From: CAIWHR01 sp963843595
GTDB lineage: Bacteria; Pseudomonadota; Gammaproteobacteria; Burkholderiales; Casimicrobiaceae
Assembly: GCA_963843595.1 (NCBI GenBank)
Contig: CAWJLG010000008.1
Coordinates: 372,001-436,000 of the forward strand
DNA length: 64,000 bases
Direction: 5' to 3'
Below the pieces are notes generated by a model. It was not told the DNA's origin and made no database searches. It saw nothing but the letters and a program-made list of their open reading frames with translations. Position 1 is the stretch's first letter, and every line of letters begins with the position of its first letter. Shown in pieces: positions 27,122 to 36,304 of the stretch. Both the position numbers and the translations under genes were made by a program.

Positions 27122-28237
27122 TCAGGCTTGCCCCAGGACGCGGGCGAACACCGCCTCCATCGCGTCCAGCATCCGGTCGAGGCCGAAATCGCGCTCGGCG
27201 CGGGCGCGGCCGGCGACCCCGAAACGCGCGCGCAGCGCGGCGTCCTCACGCAATACGGCGAGGGCCGCGGCGAGCGCCGCGGCATCGCGCGCGGGAACGA
27301 TGAGCCCGGTCACGTCGGCGGTCACCGCCTCGGTGATCGCGCCGACCGGCGTGGATACCACCGGCAAGCCGCACGCCATCGCCTGCATGACCGCCTGCGG
27401 CACGCCCTCCTCCCCGAAGGACGGCAGCGCGAAGATGTCGAGCGCCTGCAGCCAGGGCACGACGTCTTCCTGCTGCCCGGCAAAGCGGATCTCGGCGGCC
27501 AGTCCCAGCGCCGCAAGGCGGGCGTCGAGTCGGTCGCGGTACGGCCCGTCACCGACGACGATGACCTGCCAGTCGCGCCACGCCGCGCGCTCGCGCGCGA
27601 TGGCTTCGAACAGGTACTCGTGACCCTTCCAGTCGCGCAGGGTCGCCACGATGCCCAGCGCAGGCTTCGCGGGCAGGCCCAGTTGCGCGCGGGCGGCCGC
27701 GGCGTTGCCGGGCGCGAAGCGCGCGAGGTCGATGCCCGTGGGCACCGAGGTCATTCGTTCGAGCGGAACGCCGTTGTCACGTGCGAGCTGGCGGCGCAGC
27801 GCTTCGCCGGTGGTCACGATGTGCGCGGTCGCGCGGGTGTACAGCCAGCGCGTGGTCGGCCGGTTGCGCACGGTCGTCGACACGTGGCGCGTGCGCACCA
27901 GCGGCGGCGGCGCCGGAAGCGTCGCGCAGGCGAGTGCGCCGAGCCAGCTGTCGGTCGAGCTGTGCGTGTTGAGCACGTCGATGCCGGCCCGATGCGCCGC
28001 GAGCCAGCGGCGCAATGCAACGAAGCTGCCGGGGCGCTTCTTGCGGATGTCCATGCGGACCACGGGAATGCCGATGCGCTCGGCCGCCGGGGCGATCGGC
28101 GCTTCTGCCGGCGTAATCAGCGTGATCCGGTGGCCACGGTCGAGGAAGCCGCGCGCCTCGGTGAGGATGCGGATCTCCTGTCCGCCCCAGCCGCACGAAT
28201 TTTCCGTGTGTACGATCGACAGCGCTCGCGTCGTCAT
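27122..28237 (-). CDS. Glycosyltransferase family 4
   Basis: This 371-residue GT-B enzyme has an N-terminal domain opening HTENSCGWGGQEIRIL (glycine-rich loop). Its C-terminal donor domain has VGDGPYRDRL, FAGQQEDVVPWLQALDIFALPS and the E-x7-E region SFGEEGVPQAVMQAMACGLPVV. It would transfer a sugar from a nucleotide donor to a glycan or lipid carrier on the cytoplasmic face. The ATG at 28237 overlaps the stop of the second amidotransferase by four bases. The frame is open far upstream through that gene; this longer reading was rejected because it lacks any recognisable content. Confidence 0.88.
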   Translation of the reverse strand: MTTRALSIVHTENSCGWGGQEIRILTEARGFLDRGHRITLITPAEAPIAPAAERIGIPVVRMDIRKKRPGSFVALRRWLAAHRAGIDVLNTHSSTDSWLGALACATLPAPPPLVRTRHVSTTVRNRPTTRWLYTRATAHIVTTGEALRRQLARDNGVPLERMTSVPTGIDLARFAPGNAAAARAQLGLPAKPALGIVATLRDWKGHEYLFEAIARERAAWRDWQVIVVGDGPYRDRLDARLAALGLAAEIRFAGQQEDVVPWLQALDIFALPSFGEEGVPQAVMQAMACGLPVVSTPVGAITEAVTADVTGLIVPARDAAALAAALAVLREDAALRARFGVAGRARAERDFGLDRMLDAMEAVFARVLGQA

Positions 28238-30102
28238 TGGAAGCGGAAATCCGGCTCGTAGCGGGCGAACCAGCGCTCGAGAATCAGCAGCACCCACAGG
28301 CGCATCGCGTGGTTCTTGCGGCCGGACGCGTGCTCCGACAGCAGGCGTGCGATCGCGTCCGGACGCACCAGTCCGCGCCGGCCGAGTCCGCGGGGCCCGA
28401 GCGCCTCGCCGATCTCGTGCTTGAGCTCGCGCGCGAGCCAGCGCTCGAGCGGCATCATGAAGCCCTGTTTCGGCCGGTGGACGATGTCGCCGGGCAGGTA
28501 GCGTTCGGCGAGGCGCTTCAGGATGACCTTGCGCGCGCGGCCGTCGATCTTGAGCCCCGGGTCGAGACGCGCGCACCAGCCGTAGAAGTCGTGGTCGAGA
28601 TAGGGCACGCGCGCCTCGAGCGAGAACGCCATGGTCGCCCGGTCCACCTTGGCGAGCAGGTCGTCGGGCAGCCACAGCCGCGCATCGATGTCCAGCAGGT
28701 GGTCGAGATAGGCGGGCGAATCGCAATCGGCATAAAGCCTCTCGGCGACATCGGCGATGCGCGCGCTCGCTGCGACGTTGAACGCCGCGGTGAAGTATTC
28801 GCCGCGCAGCAGCGATTCGTAGATGTTGGGGATCGTCGCGTAGCGCCGCGCGCGCGGCTCCGCGGCCGCCTTCAGGACGCGGTCGCGCGCGATGCGGCCG
28901 GGCAGGCGGCGCAGGAGCCACGGCAGCGGCGAACCCGCGGCGCCGAGCACGCGGGTGAGCTTTTCCTCGCGCAGCCGGCTCACGTAGTTGCCGTACCCGC
29001 CGAACACCTCGTCCGCACCTTCGCCGGTCAGCACGACGGTCACCGTCCTGCGCGCGTATTCGGCGAGCAGCATCGTCGGCAGCGCCGCCTGGTCGCCGAA
29101 CGGCTCGTCGAACACCTCGACCCAGCGATCGAGCGCGGGCAGCACGTCTCCCGGCGCGAGCATCAGGCAATGATGCCGGCTGCCGATGTGGCGCGCGACG
29201 CGCTCGGCCTCCACATGCTCGCTGCCGACGTCGTGACCGGTGAAGCCGAGGTTGAACGTGTCGAGCGCCCGGCCCGCGCGCTCGGTCGCGATTGCGGCGA
29301 CGAGGCCGGAATCCACACCGCCGCTGACGAACGCGCCAAGCGGCACATCGGCGACGAGCATCGACTCGACCGAGCGGGCGAGTTCGTGGTCCAGTGCGTC
29401 GACGGCCTGCGCTGCCGTGAACGCGTGCTTCGGCACGTACGACGGCTTCCAGAACCGGCCCTGCGTCAGCTGGCCCTCGCGCACCGACAGCCAGTGGCCC
29501 GCGGCAAGCTTGCGGATCGCTTTGTAGATGCTGTGCGGCGCCGGGATGTACTGACACTCGAGGTAGAGCGCGAGCGCGTCCAGATCGAGCGCGCGCGGCA
29601 GCCCCGGAAAGGGAAGCAGCGCCTTGAGTTCCGACCCGAAGACGAGCGAGCCGCTCGTCCACGCGTAGTAGAGCGGTTTCACGCCCAGATGGTCGCGGGC
29701 GAGAAACAGCTCGCGCCGCTCGCGGTCCCACAGCGCGAACGCGAACATGCCCGCGATACGGTCGACGACGCCTGCGCCCCACTGCCGCCAGCCGTGGACG
29801 AGCACCTCGCCGTCGCCCTGGGTCGCGAACACGTGACCGGCGGCCGAAAGCTCGGCACGCAGCGCGCGGAAGTTGTAGATCTCGCCGTTGAACACCACGG
29901 CGATCGCGCCGTCGGCGGACAGCAGCGGCTGCCGGCTGCCGGCGAGGTCGATCACCGACAGCCGCCGGTGACCGAGCCCGACCGGCCCGTCGACGTGGAA
30001 TCCGTCCGCATCGGGCCCGCGGTGCGCGAGCGCGGCGGTCATCGCGGGCAGCGCGTCGCGCGCCCGGGGATTCTCGCTCAGGTAGCCGGAGATGCCGCAC
30101 AT
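28234..30102 (-). CDS. AsnB-type glutamine-dependent amidotransferase, copy 2
   Basis: This 622-residue class II amidotransferase has Cys2 (MCGISGYL), FNGEIYNF in the glutamine domain, and SGGVDSG (260-266) as the pyrophosphatase loop. LTGEGADEVFGGYGNY and RVPYLDHDFYGW mark the synthetase domain. It differs widely from copy 1 only 1 kb away, so the two are not a recent duplication and probably amidate different sugars or positions. In betaproteobacteria similar proteins occur in surface-polysaccharide loci, including exosortase-linked ones, though no exosortase is present here. A TATAAT on the minus strand at 30185-30190 lies 83 bases upstream. Confidence 0.9.
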   Translation of the reverse strand: MCGISGYLSENPRARDALPAMTAALAHRGPDADGFHVDGPVGLGHRRLSVIDLAGSRQPLLSADGAIAVVFNGEIYNFRALRAELSAAGHVFATQGDGEVLVHGWRQWGAGVVDRIAGMFAFALWDRERRELFLARDHLGVKPLYYAWTSGSLVFGSELKALLPFPGLPRALDLDALALYLECQYIPAPHSIYKAIRKLAAGHWLSVREGQLTQGRFWKPSYVPKHAFTAAQAVDALDHELARSVESMLVADVPLGAFVSGGVDSGLVAAIATERAGRALDTFNLGFTGHDVGSEHVEAERVARHIGSRHHCLMLAPGDVLPALDRWVEVFDEPFGDQAALPTMLLAEYARRTVTVVLTGEGADEVFGGYGNYVSRLREEKLTRVLGAAGSPLPWLLRRLPGRIARDRVLKAAAEPRARRYATIPNIYESLLRGEYFTAAFNVAASARIADVAERLYADCDSPAYLDHLLDIDARLWLPDDLLAKVDRATMAFSLEARVPYLDHDFYGWCARLDPGLKIDGRARKVILKRLAERYLPGDIVHRPKQGFMMPLERWLARELKHEIGEALGPRGLGRRGLVRPDAIARLLSEHASGRKNHAMRLWVLLILERWFARYEPDFRFQ

Positions 30103-30184
30103 GGTGGGTCGGCCTTCGCGCCGCCGGGAAGCCGCGGCAGCGCGGGCAGGATCGCGCGGGCGGCCGCGGTCGAAAGGCCCGCCG

Positions 30185-30190
30185 ATTATA
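30185..30190 (-). promoter_or_regulatory. Candidate -10 element overlapping the GT4 stop codon
   Basis: On the minus strand the end of the GT4 gene reads CTA TAA TCG, so the stop TAA is part of a consensus TATAAT at 30185-30190. It is 83 bases upstream of the second amidotransferase and could start a transcript for the genes downstream. No clear -35 was found. Confidence 0.35.
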
Positions 30191-31340
30191 GCCGAGCGAA
30201 TCCGTCGCCCCCCGGGAGCGACGCATACAGATCGAGCAGGCGCGTGGCCATCGCGTCCGGGGTCAGCACGGCGACGCTGGCGCAGGCGCGGGTTCCGCGG
30301 TGCGCGCGCTCGGCGGGATCGAGCAGCGCGCGCATGCGCTCGGCGAACGCCGCGTCGTCCACCGAGTCGCAGGTCCATCCCGCGCCGTGCGCAACGACGA
30401 GTTCGCCGGCGCCACAGCGGTGGCTGGTCACCACGGGCAGCCCGCAGGCGAGCGCTTCCAGCACCGCATTGGACAGTGGGTCGTAGAGCGTGGGCAGCAC
30501 GAACGCGTCGGCGGCGCCGAGCCAGGGACGCGGATCGGACTGCGGCCCGGCGAAGACGACGCGCCCGGCCACCCCCGCGCGACGCGCCAGCGCTTCGTAC
30601 TTCGCCGGCGACTTGTCGCGGCCGACGACGACGAGGCGGGCCTCGTTCGGCAGCCGCGCCAGGGCACGGATCGCCGTCGGCACGCCCTTGCGCGCGTAGC
30701 CCGACCCCAGGAGCAGAAACGCGACGTCGTCATCGCGCAACCCCAGCGCCGCGCGGGTCGCCGCGCGCGCGGCGCGAACCTGCGGTCCGAACGCCGCGGG
30801 GTCGACGGCGTTGTAGATCACGTGCAGCTTGGCGGCGGGAACGGCGAAGTGGGTGCGGATATCGTCGCGGACCATTTCCGAGATGCAGATCACCGCCTTG
30901 AGCGACGGATCGGCGAAGACGCGCGCCTCGGCGGCCAGGATGTATCGATGATAGGCGTCGGCGGCGATCGCGAGCCGCTCGGCGGCGTTGCCGGTGCGCC
31001 TGCGCTCCTCCAGCCACACGCGGTGGACGCCGTCGCCGGCACGGAAGATGTCGCAGCCGGCGATGCGCTCGTGCGTCTGCACGATGTCGGGCCGGTCGCG
31101 CGCGAGCGCTCTGTGCACGGCGTGTGCGAAGCTCGCATCGCGCCAGAGCCGGCCGACGTGGAACGGGTCGCAGATCACCGGCTCGAGCGCCGTCGCCGCG
31201 GGCTGCCGCGGCCAGGCACGCGTGTAGACGCTGATCCGGACGCCCCGGGCGGCGAGCGCGGCGATGGCCCGTTCGACGAATCGCTCGGCACCACCGAAGG
31301 GCGTGTAGCGCTGGCGGACGAGTCCCAGCCACATCGTCAT
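30186..31340 (-). CDS. Glycosyltransferase family 4 (lipopolysaccharide-type)
   Basis: This 384-residue GT-B enzyme resembles the glucosyltransferase I (WaaG) branch of family 4. Supporting segments are RQRYTPFGGAERFVERAI at the start, DIFRAGDGVHRVWLE and HPS-like KLHVIYNAVDPAAFGP in the middle, and VLPTLYDPLSNAVLEALACGLPVVTS as the donor-binding ExE-type motif. WaaG adds glucose to heptose II of the lipopolysaccharide core. The ATG at 31340 overlaps the stop of the upstream GT9 by four bases. Together with that GT9 it looks like a core-assembly pair. Confidence 0.88.
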   Translation of the reverse strand: MTMWLGLVRQRYTPFGGAERFVERAIAALAARGVRISVYTRAWPRQPAATALEPVICDPFHVGRLWRDASFAHAVHRALARDRPDIVQTHERIAGCDIFRAGDGVHRVWLEERRRTGNAAERLAIAADAYHRYILAAEARVFADPSLKAVICISEMVRDDIRTHFAVPAAKLHVIYNAVDPAAFGPQVRAARAATRAALGLRDDDVAFLLLGSGYARKGVPTAIRALARLPNEARLVVVGRDKSPAKYEALARRAGVAGRVVFAGPQSDPRPWLGAADAFVLPTLYDPLSNAVLEALACGLPVVTSHRCGAGELVVAHGAGWTCDSVDDAAFAERMRALLDPAERAHRGTRACASVAVLTPDAMATRLLDLYASLPGGDGFARL

Positions 31341-32476
31341 CGTGCTGCGCGACGCTCGGTCTCGGCGAGAAGTTCGGCGACGGCGGCGTCGACCCGCGCT
31401 TCCGGCAACGTCAGCAGACAATCGGAGTGATTGCTCCCGCCGCAGCCGTTGTTGCCGCACGGGCGACACGGATGTGCGGTCGACGCGACGACGCGGTGCG
31501 GCACGCGCCAGGGGCCCCACTCGGCCTCGCCGCTCGGTCCGAACAGCGCGACGACCGGCGTGCCCATCGCGGACGCGATGTGCATCGGTGCGGAATCCAC
31601 GCCGATGAACAGGCGCGCCGCGCCGATCAGCGCGCCGAGCTCGGAGAGCGCAAGCGTGCCGGTCAGATCCACCACGGGTGCACGCGTCGCTGCGCGGATC
31701 GCGTCGACGAGCGCGCGCTCGGCCGGATCGGGCGCGCCGGTGAGCACCAGCGCGATGCCGCTCGCGGCCAGGCGGTCCAGCAATGCCGCCGTGGAAGGCG
31801 CCGGCCAGCACTTGAAGAGCCAGCGCGAGCCCGGATGCACGACGATGAAGCGGCCGCGCACGAGGCCGTGCGCGACGAGCAGGGACTCGACGCGTGCGTG
31901 CGCGTCGACGCCGGGCGTGAACGTCAGCGCCTTGTCGTCGTCGGCAGGCCACAGACCGAGCCGGCGCACGGCGTCGAGATTGGTTTCGACCGTGTGGCGC
32001 AACGTCGTGCGCGGCAACAGGTACCGGTGCGTGAACGAGCTGCGCCACCACCCGCCGGGACGCTCGGGCGCGACGCTGTGCCGGGCGCCGGTGAGTCGCG
32101 TCAGCCATGCGCCCCGGCGATGGTCGGTCAGGTGGACGACGAGATCGTAGCGGCGGCTGCGCAGCGTGCGCCACAGCCGCACTTCCCCGGCGAGCCACGC
32201 GGCGAGGCCGCGCCCGCGGCTGCGCCGGTCGATCGTATGCAGCGTCGTGATCGCCGGGTGGCCCGCGAGCATCGGCGCCGTTTCCAGATAGACGAGGCCG
32301 TCGATCTCCGCGTCCGGAGCGGCGTGCTTCAGCGCCGTGAACACGGGTGAAGCGAGCAGCACGTCGCCGTGGTGACGCAACTTGATCACCAGCGCACGGC
32401 GGACGCGGGTGAAATCGATCGCGTCGGCGACGGCCGGAAGCAGCATGGAGCGCACGATAGCAGACGAGTCCGCCAT
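31337..32476 (-). CDS. Glycosyltransferase family 9, heptosyltransferase III (WaaQ)-like
   Basis: This 379-residue GT-B enzyme has RRALVIKLRHHGDVLLASP (family signature), FIVVHPGSRWLFKCWP before the second domain, and FIGVDSAPMHIASAMGTPVVALFGPSGE as the donor-sugar site. KCW and the long VLTGAPD segment match the WaaQ branch, which adds a side-chain heptose to the core. The ATG at 32476 (MADSSAIVRS) was chosen; an ATG ten codons later is possible. It starts three bases after the VanZ-family stop and overlaps the following GT4 gene, so VanZ, GT9 and GT4 probably form one operon. Confidence 0.88.
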   Translation of the reverse strand: MADSSAIVRSMLLPAVADAIDFTRVRRALVIKLRHHGDVLLASPVFTALKHAAPDAEIDGLVYLETAPMLAGHPAITTLHTIDRRSRGRGLAAWLAGEVRLWRTLRSRRYDLVVHLTDHRRGAWLTRLTGARHSVAPERPGGWWRSSFTHRYLLPRTTLRHTVETNLDAVRRLGLWPADDDKALTFTPGVDAHARVESLLVAHGLVRGRFIVVHPGSRWLFKCWPAPSTAALLDRLAASGIALVLTGAPDPAERALVDAIRAATRAPVVDLTGTLALSELGALIGAARLFIGVDSAPMHIASAMGTPVVALFGPSGEAEWGPWRVPHRVVASTAHPCRPCGNNGCGGSNHSDCLLTLPEARVDAAVAELLAETERRAAR

Positions 32477-32478
32477 CG

Positions 32479-33570
32479 TCAGTGCGGCTCGCCCCAGCGC
32501 GGCCGCGCCGCAAGTGCGAAGAGGTACGCGGTCGCCGCGATCGGCCATGCCAGCAATACCGTGTGGGTGAGGCCGTTGAAGTTGGACAGGTGGCCGTAGG
32601 GCGCATTGAACTGCGCCAGCGGCGGCCGTGCGTGGAGGAGATCCGGGGCGAGCAGTGTCGCGAGCAGCGAGGACAGGAGCGCGATCGCGCACAGCGCGAC
32701 TTCGACGGGGCGCGGCAGAAAGATTGCCACGAGCAGCAGCAGCGCGCCCGCGGCGACGCCGATCGACACGCCGGGCGCGAGCCATTGCTCCCACACGGCA
32801 GGCTTGAGCAACGCGGTGGCGGCGAATCCTTTCACCAGCAGCGCGGTGCCGACGAGGAGCAGGACGGCGCCGCCGACAAAGCGGCGCTCGCGGAGCAAGA
32901 GCGCGAGGAACAGCCCGACCCCGAGCAACTGGAACGCGCTGTGGGCGGCCTCGACGATGACCGCGGCGGCGTCGGGGGTGGTGGCCATCCCCGCGACTGC
33001 GGGGCCCAACGGCGGCGTCGGCTCGTACATCGTGGCGAACAGCGGGATGCCCGGATTGGTCTGCATGGCGAGCCAGATCGCGAGCAGCGCGATGCCGAGG
33101 TCACCGATCAGGCCCGGCATGAACCAGCGCTCGCGCAGGTCACGCAACGTGCGGCGAGCCGCCACGGAGCGCGCGAACGCGATCGCCAGCAGGCCCCCGC
33201 CCGCCGCGCCGACCGTGTTCGCGATGAGGTCGAACGGGTTTGCGTCGCGCGGCGGCCGGTACATCTGCAGCGTCTCCATCGCAAACGACAGCGCGACGCC
33301 GGCCGCGACCGCCACCGACAGCCGGCCGAGCGGCGGCCGCCGGCGCGGCACGAGAGCGACGAAGAATCCGAAGGGCATGTAGGCCATCGCGTTGACGACG
33401 AGGTCGAAACGCGTCCAGCGCGGCGGCCACGGTCCGAACAGGAAGAACGGCGTGCCGGCGACCGGCGCGATCCACGGCGAGAACGGTTGCAGGCTCGCAT
33501 ACACGATCGCGAACGCGCAGAGCGCGGCGAGGAAATGCGGCAGCAGCGACGGGCGCGAAGGGACGGTCAC
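32479..33570 (-). CDS. VanZ-family membrane protein
   Basis: This 363-residue protein has about nine hydrophobic segments. The N-terminal half carries the VanZ-like motif NAMAYMPFGFFVAL and the conserved FAMETLQMYRPPRDANPFDLIANTVGAAGG. VanZ proteins confer teicoplanin resistance in some Gram-positives, while homologues in proteobacterial polysaccharide loci have no assigned role. The start is a GTG at 33570. A TATAAT on the minus strand lies about 100 bases upstream (33673-33678). It is the first gene of the long minus-strand run towards 13 kb. Confidence 0.85.
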   Translation of the reverse strand: MTVPSRPSLLPHFLAALCAFAIVYASLQPFSPWIAPVAGTPFFLFGPWPPRWTRFDLVVNAMAYMPFGFFVALVPRRRPPLGRLSVAVAAGVALSFAMETLQMYRPPRDANPFDLIANTVGAAGGGLLAIAFARSVAARRTLRDLRERWFMPGLIGDLGIALLAIWLAMQTNPGIPLFATMYEPTPPLGPAVAGMATTPDAAAVIVEAAHSAFQLLGVGLFLALLLRERRFVGGAVLLLVGTALLVKGFAATALLKPAVWEQWLAPGVSIGVAAGALLLLVAIFLPRPVEVALCAIALLSSLLATLLAPDLLHARPPLAQFNAPYGHLSNFNGLTHTVLLAWPIAATAYLFALAARPRWGEPH

Positions 33571-33672
33571 GAGGGAGGGCGGAGCGGGCCGCGGCGGTGG
33601 TGCGCCGGGCTTCGGTCTCCTGGCATGGGCCGGGCGGCGTCGCGGCGCGACGTCGTTACCGGTGATGCGCGG

Positions 33673-33678
33673 ATTATA
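33673..33678 (-). promoter_or_regulatory. Candidate -10 element overlapping the GNAT stop codon
   Basis: The minus strand reads TATAAT here; the upstream gene ends CTT CTA TAA TCC, so its stop codon lies within the element, exactly as at 30185-30190. It precedes the VanZ gene by about 100 bases and could begin the surface-glycan transcript. No -35 was recognised. Confidence 0.4.
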
Positions 33679-34291
33679 GAAGCCGGACGAGCGTCCTGCG
33701 CATCACCGTGACGTCGGCGTGCGTGGCGACGGGCAGGAACCCGGCCGCGGCGAACATCGCCGCCGAACCGTGATAGTGATCCGTGGCGGCGGTGTCGTCC
33801 GGACCCGTGTTCCGCGGAAAAGCATCGACTTCGACAATCCCGCGCCCGGCGAAGTCGGCGAGCGCCGCGCGGAGCAGCGTGCGCGCCACGCCGCGCCGCC
33901 GCCACTGCGGCGCGACGACGAAGCAGACGATGGCGCCTGCCTCGTGTGCCGGCACGTCGAGCGGCGGCGCCGGAATCCCCATGCGCGCGCACGCGTGCGA
34001 AAGCTTCGTGTACGGCTGCGCGTTGAGCCAGCCGACCGCCGCGCCACCGGCATAGGCGAGATACCCCTCCTGCTCCGCGGTATCGATCCGCGCCGTCATC
34101 GCGACGCGGTTCGCCGGGCCGTCGAAGGCCGCCCACTCGAGCGCCTTCGGCAGCTGATGGTAGTGGCAGTAGCACGTCGCCCACTCCGGGTTGTCGGCGA
34201 AGGCAGGTCCGCGTTCGTGGTCGAAAAAGGCGAGGAAGTCGCCACGGCGCGCCGGTGTCAGGCGTTCGACGGTGATCGGTACGGAGGTCAT
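33674..34291 (-). CDS. GNAT-family N-acetyltransferase
   Basis: This 205-residue protein has an acetyltransferase fold. VCFVVAPQWRRRGVARTLLRAAL holds the acetyl-CoA-binding R-x-x-G-x-A motif (RRRGVA), and HYHGSAAMFAAAGF the C-terminal strand. The N-terminal Cys-rich CYCHYHQLP is found in a subgroup of uncharacterised GNAT proteins. The acceptor is unknown. It stands between the glycan run and the polyamine transporter operon, with 104 bases to the vanZ start, and shows no clear tie to either. Confidence 0.82.
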   Translation of the reverse strand: MTSVPITVERLTPARRGDFLAFFDHERGPAFADNPEWATCYCHYHQLPKALEWAAFDGPANRVAMTARIDTAEQEGYLAYAGGAAVGWLNAQPYTKLSHACARMGIPAPPLDVPAHEAGAIVCFVVAPQWRRRGVARTLLRAALADFAGRGIVEVDAFPRNTGPDDTAATDHYHGSAAMFAAAGFLPVATHADVTVMRRTLVRLL

Positions 34292-34442
34292 CGGCGGGCC
34301 GGCCCGGACGCGTGCGCGAGCTCCCGATCGGCGCGTCGCGTTGCCAGCGTCGTCCGGCGCTTTGCGCGGCTGACGCGCGCGACCCCGGAATCACCGACGC
34401 CCGCCGGTGAGCGGGCGCCGCGTCGGCCGGGGGACTTCGCGT

Positions 34443-35519
34443 TCAGCGTCCGGCCTTGATCTCGGTCCACAGCTTGCTGCGCAGCCGGCGCTGGGCGACG
34501 GTCAGGTCCTTCAGCTGTTCGAGCTTCGGGATGATCGTCTTGTCGGGGAAGATCACCGGATTCTTGAGGATCTCCGGGTTGATGTATTTCATCGCGTCGG
34601 TGTTGGGGTTGCCCGAGCCGATCAGGTTGGTGAGCTCGGCCGAGTTCTTGCCCTCGAGCATGAAGTTGATGAACTTCATCGCGAGGTCCGTCCGCGGTGC
34701 CGACTTGTGGATCACCATGTTGTCGACGGCGAGCACGGCGCCTTCCTTCGGCATCCCGTGCATGATCCGGAACGGCCGCCCGGCGGCCTGCGCGTCGAGG
34801 TTCGCCTGGAAGATGTCGTTCGAGTAGCCGTGGACGAGCCAGATGTTGCCGACGGTCAGTTCCTTGATGTAGGACGAGGCGTTGAAGGCGGCCCAATACG
34901 GCTTTGCCTTCTTGATCACGGCGGCGGCTTCCTCCCAGTGCTTGGGATCGGTGTCGTTCGCCGAATAGCCGAGGTACTTGAGCGCGGCGGCGAAAAGCTC
35001 GTTGGCGCTGTCGAGCACCGTCACGCGCCCTTTCAGCTTCGCGAGATATTTCGGGTCGAAGATGACGGCCCAGGTGTCCGTCGGAACGCCGAGCTCCTTG
35101 ATCTTCTGGTCGTTGTACCCCAGCACCGTCAGCGACATCGCGTACGGTACCGAGTACTTGTTGCCCGGGTCGAAGGGTGTATTGAGGTAGGCCGGGTTGA
35201 TGTTGCCCAGGTTGGTGAGCTGCGTCTTGTCGATCGGCTTCAGCTGACCACCCTTGATCAGCGCTTCCATCGCATTGGAGGTCGGGACCAGGATGTCGTA
35301 GCCCTTGGCACCCGCGGCGAGCTTGGCGAGGAGCTCCTCGTTGTCCGAGTAGTACGTCTGCACGACTTCGCACTTGCAGGATTCCTCGAACCGCTTCACC
35401 GTTTCCGGCGCGATGTAGTTGTTCCAGTTGTACAGGTGGAGCTGGTCCTTGGCCATCGCCGGAGCGGCGGCAACGGCAAGGACCGCGGTGGCAATCAGGG
35501 CGTACAGTCGGTTCATCAT
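34443..35519 (-). CDS. potF: Putrescine/spermidine ABC transporter binding protein
   Basis: This 358-residue periplasmic protein has a signal peptide (ALIATAVLAVAAAPAMA) and the polyamine-binding opening LHLYNWNNYIAPETV. AGAKGYDILVPTSNAMEAL, SANELFAAALKYLGY and NIWLVHGYSNDIFQA are typical of PotD/PotF; Trp and Asp residues in these segments shape the ligand site. It delivers putrescine or a related polyamine to the permeases. The ATG at 35519 overlaps the permease stop by four bases. It is the last gene of the operon. Confidence 0.93.
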   Translation of the reverse strand: MMNRLYALIATAVLAVAAAPAMAKDQLHLYNWNNYIAPETVKRFEESCKCEVVQTYYSDNEELLAKLAAGAKGYDILVPTSNAMEALIKGGQLKPIDKTQLTNLGNINPAYLNTPFDPGNKYSVPYAMSLTVLGYNDQKIKELGVPTDTWAVIFDPKYLAKLKGRVTVLDSANELFAAALKYLGYSANDTDPKHWEEAAAVIKKAKPYWAAFNASSYIKELTVGNIWLVHGYSNDIFQANLDAQAAGRPFRIMHGMPKEGAVLAVDNMVIHKSAPRTDLAMKFINFMLEGKNSAELTNLIGSGNPNTDAMKYINPEILKNPVIFPDKTIIPKLEQLKDLTVAQRRLRSKLWTEIKAGR

Positions 35520-36304
35520 GACGGCTCTCCTCGTTCCGAACGCAGCAGGCTGGGTGAAAGCTTGGACGCGGCGACGATCAGGACCAACGTCAGCAGCATC
35601 AACAGCGTTGACACGGCGTTGACCTCCGGCGTGACGGCGATCTTGATCATCGAATAGATCTGCAGCGGCAGCGTCACCGTCCCCGCGCCGGCCGTGAAGA
35701 AGGTGATCACGAAATCGTCGATCGACAGCGTGAAGGCCATCAGCGCGCCGGCGACGACGCCGGGCATGATAAGCGGCAGGGTCACGTGGCGGAAGGCTTC
35801 CAGGGGCGACGCGCCGCAGTCGCGCGCCGCTTCGGTCAGGCTCTCGTCCATGCCGGCGAGCCGCGAGCGGACGACGATGGCGACGAAGCCGATGCAGAAC
35901 GCGATGTGGGCGAGCGTCACGGAGACGAGCCCGAGCGTGAAGTTGAGCAGGACGAAGAAGATCAGCAGCGATACGCCCATCAGGATTTCCGGGATCGCGA
36001 TCGGGGTGAGCACCAGCACGGGGAGCAGACGCAGCTTGTAGCGGTGCATCGCCACCCCGGCCATCGTGCCGAGGACCGTCGACACCGCGCTCGTCACCAG
36101 CGCGATCAGCAGCGAGTTGCCGGCGGCGGTCAGCATCTCGTCGTTCTGCGCGAGCTTGCGGTACCAGTCGAACGTGAAGCCGACCCACTCGGCGTTCAGG
36201 CGCGAGTCGTTGAATGAATACACGACGACGATGACCAGGGGAATGTAGAGGAACGCGTACGCCGAGAGCGCCGCGGCCCACAGCCCGAGCGAGCGCCTAC
36301 GCAC
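35516..36304 (-). CDS. potI: Polyamine ABC transporter permease (PotI-type)
   Basis: This 262-residue membrane protein has six hydrophobic segments and the binding-protein-dependent permease loop EAARDCGASPLEAFRHVTLPLIMPGV (EAA motif), which docks onto the ATPase. FIYSFN-like VVVYSFNDSRL near the first segment is usual for PotC/PotI. The GTG at 36304 (VRRRSLGLW) was chosen, overlapping the upstream permease stop by eight bases; the frame stays open further upstream but that extension is low in family character. It forms a heterodimer with the PotH-type permease. Confidence 0.92.
   Translation of the reverse strand: MRRRSLGLWAAALSAYAFLYIPLVIVVVYSFNDSRLNAEWVGFTFDWYRKLAQNDEMLTAAGNSLLIALVTSAVSTVLGTMAGVAMHRYKLRLLPVLVLTPIAIPEILMGVSLLIFFVLLNFTLGLVSVTLAHIAFCIGFVAIVVRSRLAGMDESLTEAARDCGASPLEAFRHVTLPLIMPGVVAGALMAFTLSIDDFVITFFTAGAGTVTLPLQIYSMIKIAVTPEVNAVSTLLMLLTLVLIVAASKLSPSLLRSERGEPS

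Noticed and set aside
27122..30226. A 1034-residue protein extending the GT4 gene upstream
   Set aside because: The upstream part is an out-of-frame reading of the amidotransferase gene with no recognisable content; the real start is the ATG at 28237.
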